The notes under the pieces were generated by a model. It did no database searches. It was not told the origin of the DNA and saw only the letters and a program-made list of their open reading frames with translations. From positions 2,498,940 through 2,562,939 of the forward strand of contig OX345652.1 in assembly GCA_947044365.1 (NCBI GenBank): a DNA stretch of 64,000 nt, given 5' to 3'. Of this stretch, positions 36,000 through 47,397 are shown one piece after another (the stretch's first letter is position 1; each line of letters opens with the position of its first letter). Source of the DNA: Petrosia ficiformis (taxonomy: Eukaryota > Porifera > Demospongiae > Haplosclerida > Petrosiidae). The translations under genes were made by a program, and so were the position numbers.

Positions 36000-37800
36000 G
36001 TTCCCGTGTTTCATGCATATGGTGATAGAGCAGAATGTCAGTTATGTATAATATATTATCATGGCTTATACATGCAGTAAGTTAACACTGGTTTAATTTC
36101 TGTTCTTCCTTTAATTGACTTTGAGATCCTGTGGTATAGGACTTTCTGATGGAGAAGTAATGAGGAGAATGTGGTCATTTCTTCGCCGTGGCGTATCTGA
36201 GCCCGGGCCTGGGCCCGGGCATCAATGATAATTGATAATTATATTCATTATTAATTGTTTTGTATAATAATTATGCATACTTGTAATAACCATTAGTTGT
36301 AATAACCAAACCACGTTGTAATGTGAGCGATCGTTTTCCGAGTGTTAAAACTTATTTGAGAACAATAATGACTGAGAAGAGACTCACAGATATCACACTT
36401 TTATCCATCGAGAATAATCTAATGGACAGTATTTGTTTGGATGACAGAAGAATATTGCCTTAATATTTTTGTATAAAATTATAACTATTAATAACAAACT
36501 GAACACGCCCACTTCCGGGGCCTACCGTCAATTTTCTTCCAGGTACGCCCCTGTAACGCCCTGTTTCTTCATAGGTTTTCAAGGATGACAAGAAATGCGA
36601 CCATCTCATCACCTTGATATTGTTAGTTTAGCATTGAATTATTTTGGATACAAAAAGAAGCAGAAATTATGTATGTCAGTATAGGCATGCATGCCAATTC
36701 AAAAATGTATATTGTAATAAAAAATTTTAAATTGTTGTGTTAGATCTGAATTTGACTGAACGATTAGAGAAAGCACAAAGCTGTTGCTAAAGAAAATTTT
36801 AAAGATCTTGTTACACATAGTTAGTTCAATGGGTGTTTGTCACTAATTTACTCGTATTCTCACAGATAAGTTTGATGACTGTGATGTTTTGCAGCTGGTT
36901 GATGAATCACAACTTCATTATCTACTGAATGGAGTACATGCATAAGTAATTTGATGACAATGCAGACATTTTAAATTTTATATTCTATAGCCTGGGGATA
37001 TACTAACTTCATAGAGTTACAATTGTATTATGAATTGAATGAGTACAATCACAAAACATTATCTGAAGAACAAGTTAGAACACAAGATCACAAGGTTTGA
37101 ACAATACATGCATATGGTATGTTTTTACTTGGTAAAGTGTAAACACCTCTTTGCGCACCATTTTCAGGGTTGTAAAAGACTAAAGGTTATTGAACTCAAT
37201 CATGGTATAAAGTTGAAGGGGAACGTTATTTGAATTACCAAAATCGTCATTTAAGAGATCTCTAGGAAGAAAAGAAGCGTATTTGGTCAGCGATTATACA
37301 GAGACATTTTCTTTTACATCAGAAAGCAAAATATGCTTGTAACTTTAATGCTATACTAAGCTATAATAAATGATATGTCGTTTTATTTCAGATGACCAGA
37401 AAATTGCTAATAAATTGTCGAAGCAGATTACTAAATTAACCACTACCATACGTGGTGTCCTGTCTGATTACTACAGTTTATGTATACAGATTGGAGGAGG
37501 GACTCTTTCATTGTCTGAGTTTGAATCCAGATTCTAAAATTTAATCATGCTTACACAATTCCGGCAGATTCAAAGCATGATATTATCCAATCATTTCTTG
37601 AATTTAAAAGATGTCAAGAAGAAATCTGTTTGCTGAAGAAAATGGATTGTTTTTTTTGAGATAATTATTATAATGATAAAATTTCTATTATTAATTTAAC
37701 AATTGTTACAATAGAATCTCACTCATCCACAGCATTTAACAAAGGATCAATAGCTTTGTTGAACAGATTGAGATGGTCGTTTGCTACAAAAGGCTAATTC
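36000..37800 (+). pseudogene. KDZ (Kyakuja-Dileera-Zisupton)-type transposase relic
   Basis: Broken reading frames that line up with the conserved core of KDZ transposases: VPVFHAYGDRAECQ (about 36009), GIGLSDGEVMRRMWSFLRR (about 36135), FSRMTRN and PSHHLDIVSLALNYFG (36575-36650), then after further stops a basic coiled segment QKIANKLSKQITKLTTTI (about 37397) and a C-terminal NKGSIALLNRLRWSFATK (about 37740). Numerous stops and frameshifts make it non-functional. It is interrupted between the two arginines of LRR and FSRMT by an unrelated inserted element (about 36187-36570). The family assignment rests on motif memory, not a search. Confidence 0.65.
36187..36570. mobile_element. Short inverted-repeat element inserted in the KDZ relic
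   Basis: GTGGCGTATCTGAGCCCGGGCCTGGGCCCGGGC on the left and CTTCCAGGTACGCCCCTG on the right form roughly inverted, GC-rich ends on an AT-rich body. Exact ends are uncertain. Removing it reconnects the KDZ-like protein similarity on either side. Confidence 0.5.
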
Positions 37801-38272
37801 AACATTCGTTAAGATTGAACCAACTTCTAGTGTGGATGACTGGAGCTCAGAATCTTCTGATTCTCAAAGTCCCCAGTGATGAAGATTAATATATTCTATA
37901 TGAATTTTTTTATTGATTTTTGGAGTACAACTTATTTAGTTGATCAATCATTGTCAGTTGAATATAAAGATATGAGCCCAGCTTGTGAAAACATGCCACA
38001 ACATAGAGTGTAACATTACTTTGTTTTGATTTCATAGTTAAGTAATTACAGATATGCAAATTAAATTCCTTCTTGATCCGTAATTGTGGCTCTGAGCTCA
38101 AGTAGAAGATTCAAATGATATGTAAAATACTGCTTCACTAACAATGCCTATACGGCTACAAGTAGGTGTATAGTCATTGATAAGTTTATAATGTGAAGTA
38201 TTATTACATCATATTACATCATTTGGATCCCTCTACTTGAGTTCAGAGCCATAATTGTTCAGACCCTTTTTT

Positions 38273-38274
<2 letters not shown>

Positions 38275-38314
<40 letters not shown>

Positions 38315-38320
38315 TACATG
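38275..38320. repeat. (TA)n palindromic microsatellite
   Basis: TATGTGTATATATA...TATATACACATATA, a symmetric TA run. Confidence 0.8.
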
Positions 38321-38698
38321 TCCCTCAAAGGCATGAAATCAAAGTGTAAACCTCCAGATTAATAATTTTTTGCATGCCGAGTTCATCAACTTCAAATCTC
38401 TCATCTAACTTTGAATTCCTCTGTTTAGAACTACATGTTGTCAGTTTTGGTAGCGTAAAAGATGTGGTACTTCTCCATGAAGAGTTTTGAAAGTTTTCAA
38501 ATACCCTTTTATGATTAAAAAAAACTGGAGAAGTTGATGTTTTACACAAATCAACTATACCAAATTAATAGTAGAATTGCTACGGACCGGGTGGTAATCT
38601 CCTGCCACGCCTACCCTATGTCGTATTTATATTTTACAACTCAAGTATATATTTGCAGGTTATAGTCTAGCTGCGGATAATATAATATTGAGGATCCA

Positions 38699-41600
38699 AT
38701 GAAACAAAATCAACTTTTAGTATTATGTGTTATAGTATCTATCTATACTGTTTACAAAGTACTCGTGTATCCAACTTCTACACAAAGAGAGCCGAATGAT
38801 CAAGCGATAGTGTATGCGGAATGTGAACGGGAGCAGGATATACAAATGAACGTCAGCGATACTTTAATAGAAGAGATAGATAGAATCTCTCCTATTCATC
38901 CTGCACCTAGTAAAAATCTATGGTTGGAAATTGACAACAAATATACTTTGGTGAGTGCAGCTATATAAGGGGGAGGTGAAATACCTTATTTGAAAGATGA
39001 ACAAAAGTAAGATAGGGCAAAGCGTCCTCGGACACATGCGTACACAGTAACAGCTTAGGAGAACTAAAGAAGATAAAAAGTGAGCATGGCAAGGGAAAGA
39101 TAAGATATGTCCCAATGATCCAATTTCAATAGTAATATAAGATGGACTCCATCCAATAACTTTTAAATCAGATATAAGGTAATTGTACTTGGGCTTATTT
39201 AATTTTTGTTCTAGCCAGGTCGAGGCCTTTTTGTGAGTTTGTCGGGATACACTGCAAAAAGAGTGTGGTTATTTCAACCAATCAGTTGGTTACCTTGATT
39301 GCATAATTTCATACCATACAGCTGAAAGATAAGCCGGTTTGAATTTGTAAGTTTTAGTGTTGAAATAATTATTGTTGTCACATATACTAAGTAAATTGAT
39401 AGTGGAGGAATGACTGATATGATGACAGTTCTTGTGTAAATTTATAGTGAGAATGTACTGATGTGAAACTGTGAATTATGACAAATTTACTTGTCATTGT
39501 GAACAACATTCGAACACCTAAATAATGTTAAGCTGGCCTACTCTTCACCTCAATTCAGCAGTAATGGTATTTGAAATGCAATTGAGGTATAACCAACTGA
39601 TTAGTTGAAATAACAAAATTGGTTTTATAGTGTAGAGAGTTCTAGGAGGTGGATCTGCTTAAAGAGAGAATGGACTATAACTATATCTGGTTGCGATGAA
39701 GTAGAAAGGATATTTGGTGGAATAGTGGAAGGGGGAATGTCCTCGGCTCTCCACTCATCAATGTCAGCATACAATTTGCTATCACTACGCAGTGGGGAAT
39801 TATTCCTTGTAAGATTTTTTTCAAAGCTGAATCACGTCTCCAAGTATAACGTCCTTGATCCAGAGCAATGGGACACGCATTTAGAATATGAGCAGTTGTA
39901 GGTCTTATAATGAATGGCATAACGGGCATTTTGAGTCGCATTGAATTTTCCATCTCCGCAGGTTAAGTGGATGCGGTAGTGTGTCTGATCCTGCTTTCAG
40001 TATAAAGGATAGCTGGCCATATGGAAGTCCATGAAGCATAATCTTATTCCATGTCTTGTTCTCACTCTCTAACAAAGCAATTTCACCAAACTTTCCCTGG
40101 ACTTTCAGTGTGGATAGATGTTTATCCCATTGGTGCTTCACATAGTTGTTAACTGCACTGACACATTTCTTTTATACTAGTGGGAATGAAGCTATTTTAT
40201 CACGTGCTGCATGAGTACACCAATTTCCAACAAAGATTTGAGACATCTAAGTTACTTTGAACCTTTTGGTTGTTTAGGAGAACATGAAGCTCTCTGATTA
40301 ATGAGTCAGGTGAGTTTAGGATAGCTGAAAAGTATGAAATTTTCGCTTTTAGTCTGATTCTATTGACTTGAGGTATGTTTAGCATATCAGGATGATACAG
40401 GATGGCGCTTGGGTAGCGCTTTTTGAAAGATTGAGCCATTTCTTAATCAGTCGAGTAGAAGAAGCTTCCAGATCCTTGATGACTTTAGTGTTGGAGGGGT
40501 TCACTGTGAGATGGTAATGGAAGGTTATATACCCGTTGCTATACAGTTGGTCGCTAAGATTATTGCACTGAAAAAATATAATTGTTAAAATAATAAGTGT
40601 ATGAGTTAGCACAGTTGCAAGGATGCAAATTATAATTTAATTGGTCAGTCATACAGGTTGTTATGACTACATGCTTAAAGTACCAATAACTATCATGCCT
40701 AATGCTCAAGTAAGGTTAGGAAAACCTACAATGATTTAATTAAAACATTTCTTTTGCTTCTTTGCACATCTATTAGGCAGTATATATAAGGAAATTTAAA
40801 CTCCAATTATTACATTATAAGTGGTACAAGTACATATTATGTCACCAAAACTTACCATGCAGTCATAACAACCTGCATGACCAATTAAATTATAACTTAC
40901 TATTCCTCGCAACTGTACTAACGAATAAATTAGTCAATTTTATTTTTGAATGTGCATACTGAATCCGCCATATATACAATATCCTCACTGTAAAAAATAA
41001 TAAGTTAATTTAACCTTCAATTGGTTACAAGAGTTTCAATGCAATAATATTTTGCTCCACACTGATTTATATATTTTCTGTTAGGTAGTATTTACAAGTC
41101 ATGTCTTAGCAGCCGCCTATGCAAGTGATATAAACTACACTACCATGCAGTTGGGGCCTGTGTAATATATGATTTATAATTACTTTACTCTTGGGCGTCT
41201 GGCTCATAAATCAGATACAGCCTGCCTCATGCACTGTAAAAAGAAGTTGTTAAAGTAACTAGCTATTGGTTACTACAGTTGCAAGTAATATTGTAAAGTT
41301 AGTTATTATAAACCTAATATAGGTTACTGCAAAAATTAAATTATTAACATAACGACTAATTTTATTGGTTAGTACAGTTGCAAGGAATAGTGGAAATTAT
41401 AATTTAATTGGTAGTGTAGGTTGTTATATCTTGCATGGTGATATACATGAAGTTATAATCCACAATTTAAATTTCCTTGTCATGTTTAATAGATATACAA
41501 AGAAGCAAAATAAATATTTTAGTGAAATCATTGTAGGTTTCTAAATCTTCTTTGTGTATCAAATACAAGATATTATAGACATGATATTTTATCATAATTG

Positions 41601-44219
41601 TTAGCATATAGTCGTAATAACTTGCTTAATTTAATTATAATTTGCATCCTGCATTAGCAATGCACTTTTAACAATTCCCAGTGTACTTACTAGAGTAATT
41701 AGCATGTACATGAATTTGTACTTAAACATTAGTAACAAATAATGTCCATTGTATATACCTAAATGATTGTACATTCTGGCATGTAACTTTATATACTAGT
41801 AGATCAATATCAAAATATAATAAATTAATACTTGTAATCATTACCTAGCAAGATAGTAATCAATTTATATGGTCTGCACTGTATTATTGTTGCCTTCATA
41901 ATTATATAATTATATATACAAACATGCAGTGTATGATCATCACCAGAACAAATGTCTGGGTGGCACAACATACAGATTTTAAAATTTACCATTGTTAACT
42001 TACAATTGTTATTTTAAATCTCTTGGCTTGTAATGACCTCTTATGAGACTCACTATCTCTGTGAAAGGTACACCTTTTGACGATCTTGGGGTTATTAAGT
42101 TCCTTTAACTTTGTATGTTAATTGCTGTACCACATTATATTCAAGAATAGAACATTTCTTGTTGGCGTCCACTATGTCAATCAATGCTAGCTATAGGTAA
42201 TGTCCTAAACACTCAATGAATTCCCAATTGTCCTGACTATACACTGCAAAATTGGAATTGTTAAAATAAAAAATGTACTGGTTAATGCAGTTGCAAAGGT
42301 TTAACAATTAGTTGGTTGTTTGGGATACATACATCTAACACACCATAGCTACCCTGTATTAATTATATTATAAAATATGTAGAAAATACATGTACCAATT
42401 ATAATCAATTATCATGCCTGCCTTATATCTCATATTAAATGCATAAAGAGAGTTTGGAAACCTAAAATGTTTTAATTAAAATATCTTTGTAAATCTATTA
42501 GACAGGACAGGAAAATTGAAATTACAAATTATAATTACATGTATATCCATCCATAACAATCTACATGACCAATTAAATTACAATTTCCATGCAACTGTAC
42601 TAACCAATTAATCAGTTATTTTAACAATTTTATTTTTGCAGTGTAGGATCAAACAGCCATACTTCACCATTGATATCTCGTTGCCAAAATGTTATAATTG
42701 TTGAGTATTCGTCACTGAATACCAGCCAGATAGCACTCTTATAGATAATTAACAACTCAAGGGCTAGCTATTATACAATCATAGTAACAAATACAAGTAA
42801 CCTTTGAAGCCAAACAAAAGAAAGCTCTCTTGCATTATATTTATATATATATACGTCATAACACTTGCATTGACTATTGAGCTATATACTGTGATTTGTG
42901 TTTTGTTCTTATCAGAGTAATAATCATAGTACATCCACATCAGATTGTCTCTCTAATTTACATCAAAGTACATGGGCTAAGTCAGTAATTCTGTTTTCAA
43001 GACTATTGACAATATAATCAATATTATTGTGCAGTTGTGGTTTCTAATGTTTGCTTACAGTGGTCAAACTCTTTATAATTACAGTTTTTCAGTATCTAGG
43101 TAATTATGTTATACAGGAAAATTATATTTCTCTGTTCCTTTTTTAGATAAGACGCACGGCATATTTAGATGACAGAACACCTAATCCAGCTATTGTAATA
43201 ATAACACTGCAAAACAGAAGAAAAACGAAAGCTGGGCCAAAGTTGTTTGTAAAACTTACAATGCCTAATGGAAGTCAGATATGCAAAGCAACTGATAAAA
43301 TACATACCCATCCAAATTTCTTATTTTATCGTAAAGATGTACGCCATGGTCCTGATGATTACTTATGCGAACTGAAAAAGATCACACTGTCACGATACAC
43401 ACGGGCACCAAAGTACATTGAGCTATCAACTAATGAGTCATGTAGTGATTTGCTACCACCTATGCCTGTTTTTTATGAGAAACGTGAAAAGAGAATGAAG
43501 TTTACCTTGTGTCTTCATAAAGGTATTTTTGGGTATGTAACACCTGAGTTGTTGATACATTTTGTGGAAATAAACAAAGCCTTAGGAGCATCAACGATAA
43601 CAATATGGATTCAGAATACAACACAGAGTGTATACACTGCCTTGTTGCCATATATAAAGAGTGGTTTAGTAGAACTGTTAGATTGGAAAGTAAGTGTTGC
43701 TATGCGAAATTATGGACAATTTGCTGTTAACAATGAATGTCTGTACCGTAATATTAACAGAGCAGAGTACTTGATCCTTCATGATATTGATGAACTACTG
43801 ATACCTTATAAACATGAAACATGGTATGGCTTATTGGCAAAAATGTCACTCTATCACATTATGCAAGTCTTCGATTTGATAGTTTGCTGTGGCGTAGAAG
43901 AGATGGTGCAACAAATATCTCTACTGAAATGAAGTGTAATATGAGTTTACCATACTATTTTGATAAGAATTATAAAGCTGAGAAGATAGATAGTAGCCGA
44001 CCAAAACTAATGGTTTCATTAGATAAAAGTCTATCAGTCTATACTCATTTTGTTTCAAGTTATATTAAAGGTGTTAAACGACAGTACAGAGTAAAACCCA
44101 GTATAGCTTCTGTTCATCATTATCGAATACCTCCTCTGAATGGTAAATATAAGTATGATCCAGTAATGAAAAAGTTTGAGAAAAGAGTAATGCCAAGCAT
44201 TAATAAAATGCTTTGTTAA
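38699..44219 (+). CDS. GT92-family glycosyltransferase (type II membrane protein), with probable frameshift
   Basis: Two exons: 38699-38950 and 43147-44219, joined in phase 0 (YTL|IRR). Residues about 5-24 form a signal-anchor segment (LLVLCVIVSIYTVYKVLVY), so the enzyme should be Golgi-lumenal with a stem of about 60 residues. The catalytic part has AIVIITLQN, a FCLHK-like FTLCLHKGIFGYV strand, EINKALGASTITIW, and the DxD-type HDIDELLIP metal/nucleotide-sugar motif near 43780. It ends with SSYIKG...VHHYRIPP, typical of the DUF23/GT92 group (beta-galactosyl transfer to fucose in nematode GALT-1). At the A5 run 43839-43843 similarity jumps to the next frame (AKM/NVTLSHYA...). One missing A explains it. 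This could be an assembly error, an allele, or a real pseudogenising change. Expected length about 441 aa. Acceptor substrate unknown. Confidence 0.8.
39249..39640. mobile_element. ~390-bp inverted-repeat element, CACTGCAAAAA ends
   Basis: ACACTGCAAAAAGAGTGTGGTTATTTCAACCAATCAGTTGGTTA on the left and TAACCAACTGATTAGTTGAAATAACAAAATTGGTTTTATAGTGT on the right are inverted. The CACTGCAAAA tip is shared with the elements at 41330 and 42244. Confidence 0.7.
39672..40610 (-). pseudogene. LINE (non-LTR retrotransposon) relic, C-terminal reverse-transcriptase-associated region
   Basis: Antisense to the GT92 gene, in its intron. Frames read in order: STRLIKKWLNLSKSATQA, then a shift, ILYHPDMLNIPQVNRIRLKA, then LRRWKIQCDSKCPLCHSL joined by a frame change to RPTTAHILNACPIALDQGRY-TWRRD. 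The CPLC...T-HIL-C zinc-finger-like motif followed by GRYTWRHD is typical of the C-terminal tail of CR1/L2-like LINE proteins. Frame changes show it is dead; no RT active-site motif is visible, so it is 5'-truncated. Clade assignment is tentative. Confidence 0.65.
40565..40965. mobile_element. ~400-bp inverted-repeat element (TTGTTAAAATAA...AGTACAGTTGCAAGG family), copy 1
   Basis: ATAATTGTTAAAATAATAAGTG...TTAGCACAGTTGCAAGGATGCAAATTATAATTTAATTGGTCA on the left is inverted by TGACCAATTAAATTATAACTTAC...CGCAACTGTACTAACG on the right. Relatives at 41330 and 42244, all in the GT92 intron. Confidence 0.7.
41330..41680. mobile_element. Same inverted-repeat family, copy 2 (eroded right end)
   Basis: ACTGCAAAAATTAAATTATTAAC...GGTTAGTACAGTTGCAAGGAATAG...AATTATAATTTAATTGGTAGTG, then an interior matching copy 1 (TTTAAATTTCCTT, TTTAATAGATATACAAAGAAGCAAAA). 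The right terminus is degraded. A short related stub is at about 41234-41290. Confidence 0.6.
42244..42648. mobile_element. Same inverted-repeat family, copy 3 (best preserved)
   Basis: CACTGCAAAATTGGAATTGTTAAAATAAAAAATGTACTGGTTAATGCAGTTGCAAAGG on the left is inverted by CATGCAACTGTACTAACCAATTAATCAGTTATTTTAACAATTTTATTTTTGCAGTG on the right. About 405 bp, no ORF. Confidence 0.75.
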
Positions 44220-44739
44220 AATTAATTTTGAAGTTACACAGAAATGAGAATGTAATTGTGAAAAAATTTAACAATTAATTACATCTCCAATCAGTCCAAT
44301 GTCGTATGGAATTCATCCAAAGATGTTGGTTGACAAGAGGAAGATGTGTCTGCTAACATTTCATTTGAAGTATCTGCCTCTGGAGCCGATTTTGTTTTTT
44401 GGGAGGAGCAACTATTCCTAATGCTAGCTTGATGGTTATCCATTATGATAATTTAACCACATGTTGTATGTATAATTATACTAACAATAATCCACTTATG
44501 ATAACACATTGCATCATTAAATAAATTTCATTAATTGTGCATAATGAATAATAATCATTAAAACAGAAATCGAAAAGGTGGTGCAGCTGCACCTCCTGCA
44601 CCCACCTAGATCCGCCACTGTGTTACACAAGTATAATTATTCTTATCAAAATAGAATATCATTACTGTGTAAAGTTGTTATTGTATAAGGAATTAGAGCA
44701 ATGAGATCATTAGTTGATTAGCATTGGTAAAGTCTATCA

Positions 44740-44976
44740 GAGAGTATGGTAGTACTCTCTATGTAGGGATGGCACCGAACAAAAATGGCTGCCCATACAT
44801 TTCAATTGTAAGTTATGAGCTGAAATCTCTGGTAATATATGTGGATCCGTTTTAATACACACATACCTATTCATATCCAGTGTTTTTGTGACTACCAACA
44901 CCGTCTAGATGGCTAAAGATTGTCGTTAAGGTACAGAACCAGCGAGTGGCAAAACTGGCAAAATCTTCATATTATT
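44740..44976 (+). mobile_element. MITE-like element, AGAGAGTATGGTAGTACTCTC family, plus copy
   Basis: CAGAGAGTATGGTAGTACTCTCTATGTAGGGATGGCACCG...GATTGTCGTTAAGGTACAGAACCAGCGAGTGGCAAAACTGGCAAAATCTTCATA. An inverted copy with the same extent lies at 48026-48262. No ORF. Followed by an (ATT)n run. Confidence 0.75.
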
Positions 44977-45059
44977 ATTATTATTATTAAGCGGGGTTCC
45001 ACTGTATTAATAGGCAACAAAAGCAATATCTCTAATGAAATAAGCACATGATGATTAGT

Positions 45060-45655
45060 ATGTTACCTGGAGCAGGATTTGAAACCGCCTTATGTTCGAG
45101 TTTTCTTCTCGAGTTTCTTCTTGCCTTGTAGAACTTGCGTTTCGGGCTTCCAGTTAGTTTGAAGTGTCCCATTTGAAATGTTCCATCCCAGAAATCTGTG
45201 CATTGGTTCTTTTGATCGCTATTTCATCTCTACTAAGCAACGAATCTGCTTAGGACTGTGGCTTGACTGTTCTTCTGCGTGAGTTCGTTTTCTTGACTAA
45301 TCGCCCACCCACTTCGGAACACTTATCTTAAACCCATCCTTTTGACCATGCTTGGAGTTTTGCTAAAAGTGTGATACACTAAGTCAACTTTCTTGGGAAC
45401 TAGCTATAGAGAACAACATCCGTCTCTCCAATCAAATCGCAGTATTCTGTGACATAATATGTGATGTTGACTTTAAACATGGCGAATAACTGTTTAATTT
45501 GTGATCGTTTTCTGAAGAGTGCTAAAGAATGGAGAAATCTGGGAAGTAGTGAAAATGGAAGACAGATAGTTTGACCGATTTAATTAAATGCGTGGTCGTC
45601 TACCACTCCTACTCTTACGCATCAACGTCATTATGAGCTCCTGTTAGAACACATT
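45060..45655. mobile_element. Candidate element carrying a CAGGAGCTCATAATGA-type end
   Basis: The right part, ACAGATAGTTTGACCGATTTAATTAAATGCGTGGTCG...CCACTCCTACTCTTACG...CATTATGAGCTCCTG (45563-45645), matches the right terminus of 11455-12061. The left boundary is unclear. The preceding about 480 bp are less AT-rich than their surroundings and may be the interior or an unrelated unique sequence. Confidence 0.5.
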
Positions 45656-46158
45656 TAAAATTTAAAATTACTTAAAAACATATCTATAACATATCTAACA
45701 CCTGATTTACCTATTTGTCAAAACCTCAGATCGGTTTGCATGTGTACTGCATTTTAGATTTTTTGCCTGTCGCAATTAGTATCTTCCTAACGATAAACCA
45801 TTACTTATGATTTCTGCTGCCCATCTATATAAACAGGAAAGAATGTAGGATAATTTCTGCAGTCTTTTACCATTATATATGTACACATCTATATATTAGT
45901 GATGTGTGATTAAACTAAAAAATAGTATCGTGTTTTGCTGTACAATACAGTATCCCGATATTTGAAGTAATGCTTGAAATGCATATTATAAATTGTGAAC
46001 AACTGTCATGTTCGGTGGTAGTTGTCAAGAAATGATAAAAAATCAATGAAAGTTGTGTACATTAGTTTAGTAATTGAGATAAGCCAGGTTAGGTTAACGT
46101 TGTTGAACTACTCACACAAGTGTATCAATGTTGCATCATGATTATTGAATGAAAGTAA

Positions 46159-46159
<1 letters not shown>

Positions 46160-46235
<76 letters not shown>
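46160..46235. repeat. (TA)n microsatellite
   Basis: Nearly pure TATATA tract with one GTA interruption. Confidence 0.9.
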
Positions 46236-46237
<2 letters not shown>

Positions 46238-46299
46238 AAATATATGCTATAAAACACTACAAAACAAGTACAACTACAGAATTACTCACCTTCTGTCGC

Positions 46300-46470
46300 C
46301 TATAATGTTTGTTGCAAATTTTTGTTCCTAGGTACAAGAAAATCCTTGATAGTGGAGGGGGATTTCTGAACCATCTTGATATCGGGCACACTCCCCTGGT
46401 TGTGCAACAGCTTCCTTTTTGATGAAGTCAGTAAACTTTTTACTGCCTCTTCGGCAGGTGTGTTCTCATC
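46300..46470 (-). CDS. Possible terminal coding exon, unrecognised protein (weak)
   Basis: On the minus strand an acceptor (TATCTTTACAG at about 46470) is followed by an open frame whose visible parts are DENTPAEEAVKSLLTSSKRK, LLHNQGSVPDIK and STIKDFLVPRNKNLQQTL, ending at a TAG (46300-46302). The composition is protein-like (charged, no repeat character), unlike the surrounding AT-rich DNA. A strong donor GTGAGT lies 14 bp past the stop, which fits poorly with a terminal exon. I could not find the upstream exons; phase does not connect to the minus-strand ATG at 47774. No family recognised. Confidence 0.25.
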   Translation of the reverse strand, partial: DENTPAEEAVKSLLTSSKRKLLHNQGSVPDIKMVQKSPSTIKDFLVPRNKNLQQTL

Positions 46471-46654
46471 TGTAAAGATAATGTATACATGTGAATAGGG
46501 TTGACTGTATACCGATATATACTTATACTATTATCGAAATCAATTAATTATCAATTATCAAACCCAGCCTTCATATATACAAGTAGTTACTTGTAAATGT
46601 TCTTATTAATATGGAGTTGTTCAGATATAAGAATACAACAATACTGCATACAAG

Positions 46655-46702
46655 ATGGTTCAAAAAAAGAAAGCAGAAACTGAGTTTCTGCTTTCTTTTT
46701 TT
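46655..46702. repeat. ~42-bp perfect hairpin
   Basis: AAAAAAAGAAAGCAGAAACT GAG TTTCTGCTTTCTTTTTTT: the arms are exact inverted copies around a minimal loop. Confidence 0.8.
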
Positions 46703-47096
46703 TGACACATAAGCTGAGATAATGGCACAAACATTTGTGAAAACTACTTTATGTAATCCCAATTTGTTGAAATTTATTACAAAATCTTCAAATACTAGCA
46801 TACTGTACAACATATACTTTACCAATTTGAACTAGGAAAAAATTCCTCAGAAGACACATTTTACCCCAAGTGTTATGGAGAAAATGATTATGACCTACAC
46901 CTATATTGTGGGGTCACACATTATTGAGTAGCAATTAATATTTTACTAGCTGCTTTGCAGTTGACTAAATAACTCTGCTTAAAGATTGAGCCAGCAAAAA
47001 CAAAAAAAAACTGACAGTCTTAATCTACTGGACATTGCTAAATAATGTGTTTGGACAAATGACAAATTAATTGACTACTTCAGACAGTTTTAACTA

Positions 47097-47397
47097 TACA
47101 AGAATAATAAAAAAACATTTTCAATAAAAATGAAAGATGTAGAGATGTCAAAACCCAAAAAGCATGCAAACAAGGTTGGGAAGCTAATATAGGACCCAAA
47201 ATCACTTCCATATAACCCTACATAATTACTTACACTGCTATAAAACAAAATACAAAGAGCTGTACTTATGTAGGGTTATATGGAAGTGATTTTGGGTCCT
47301 ATGTTAGCTTCCCAACCTTGTTTGCATGCTTTTTGGGTTTTGACATCCCTACTTCTTCTTTCATTTATTGAAAATGTTTTTTTATTATTCTTGTTTC
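47097..47397. repeat. ~300-bp near-perfect palindrome (foldback)
   Basis: The left arm includes ATTTTCAATAAAAATGAAAGATGTAGAGATGTCAAAACCC, AAAAGCATGCAAACAAGGTTGGGAAGC and CCAAAATCACTTCCATATAACCCTACATAA. The right arm is its inverse, TTATGTAGGGTTATATGGAAGTGATTTTGG ... GGGTTTTGACATCCCTAC ... CATTTATTGAAAATG. Arms are about 130 bp with very few mismatches; the loop is about 35 bp. No ORF of interest; a + strand reading frame at 47280 is only the right arm. Confidence 0.85.
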
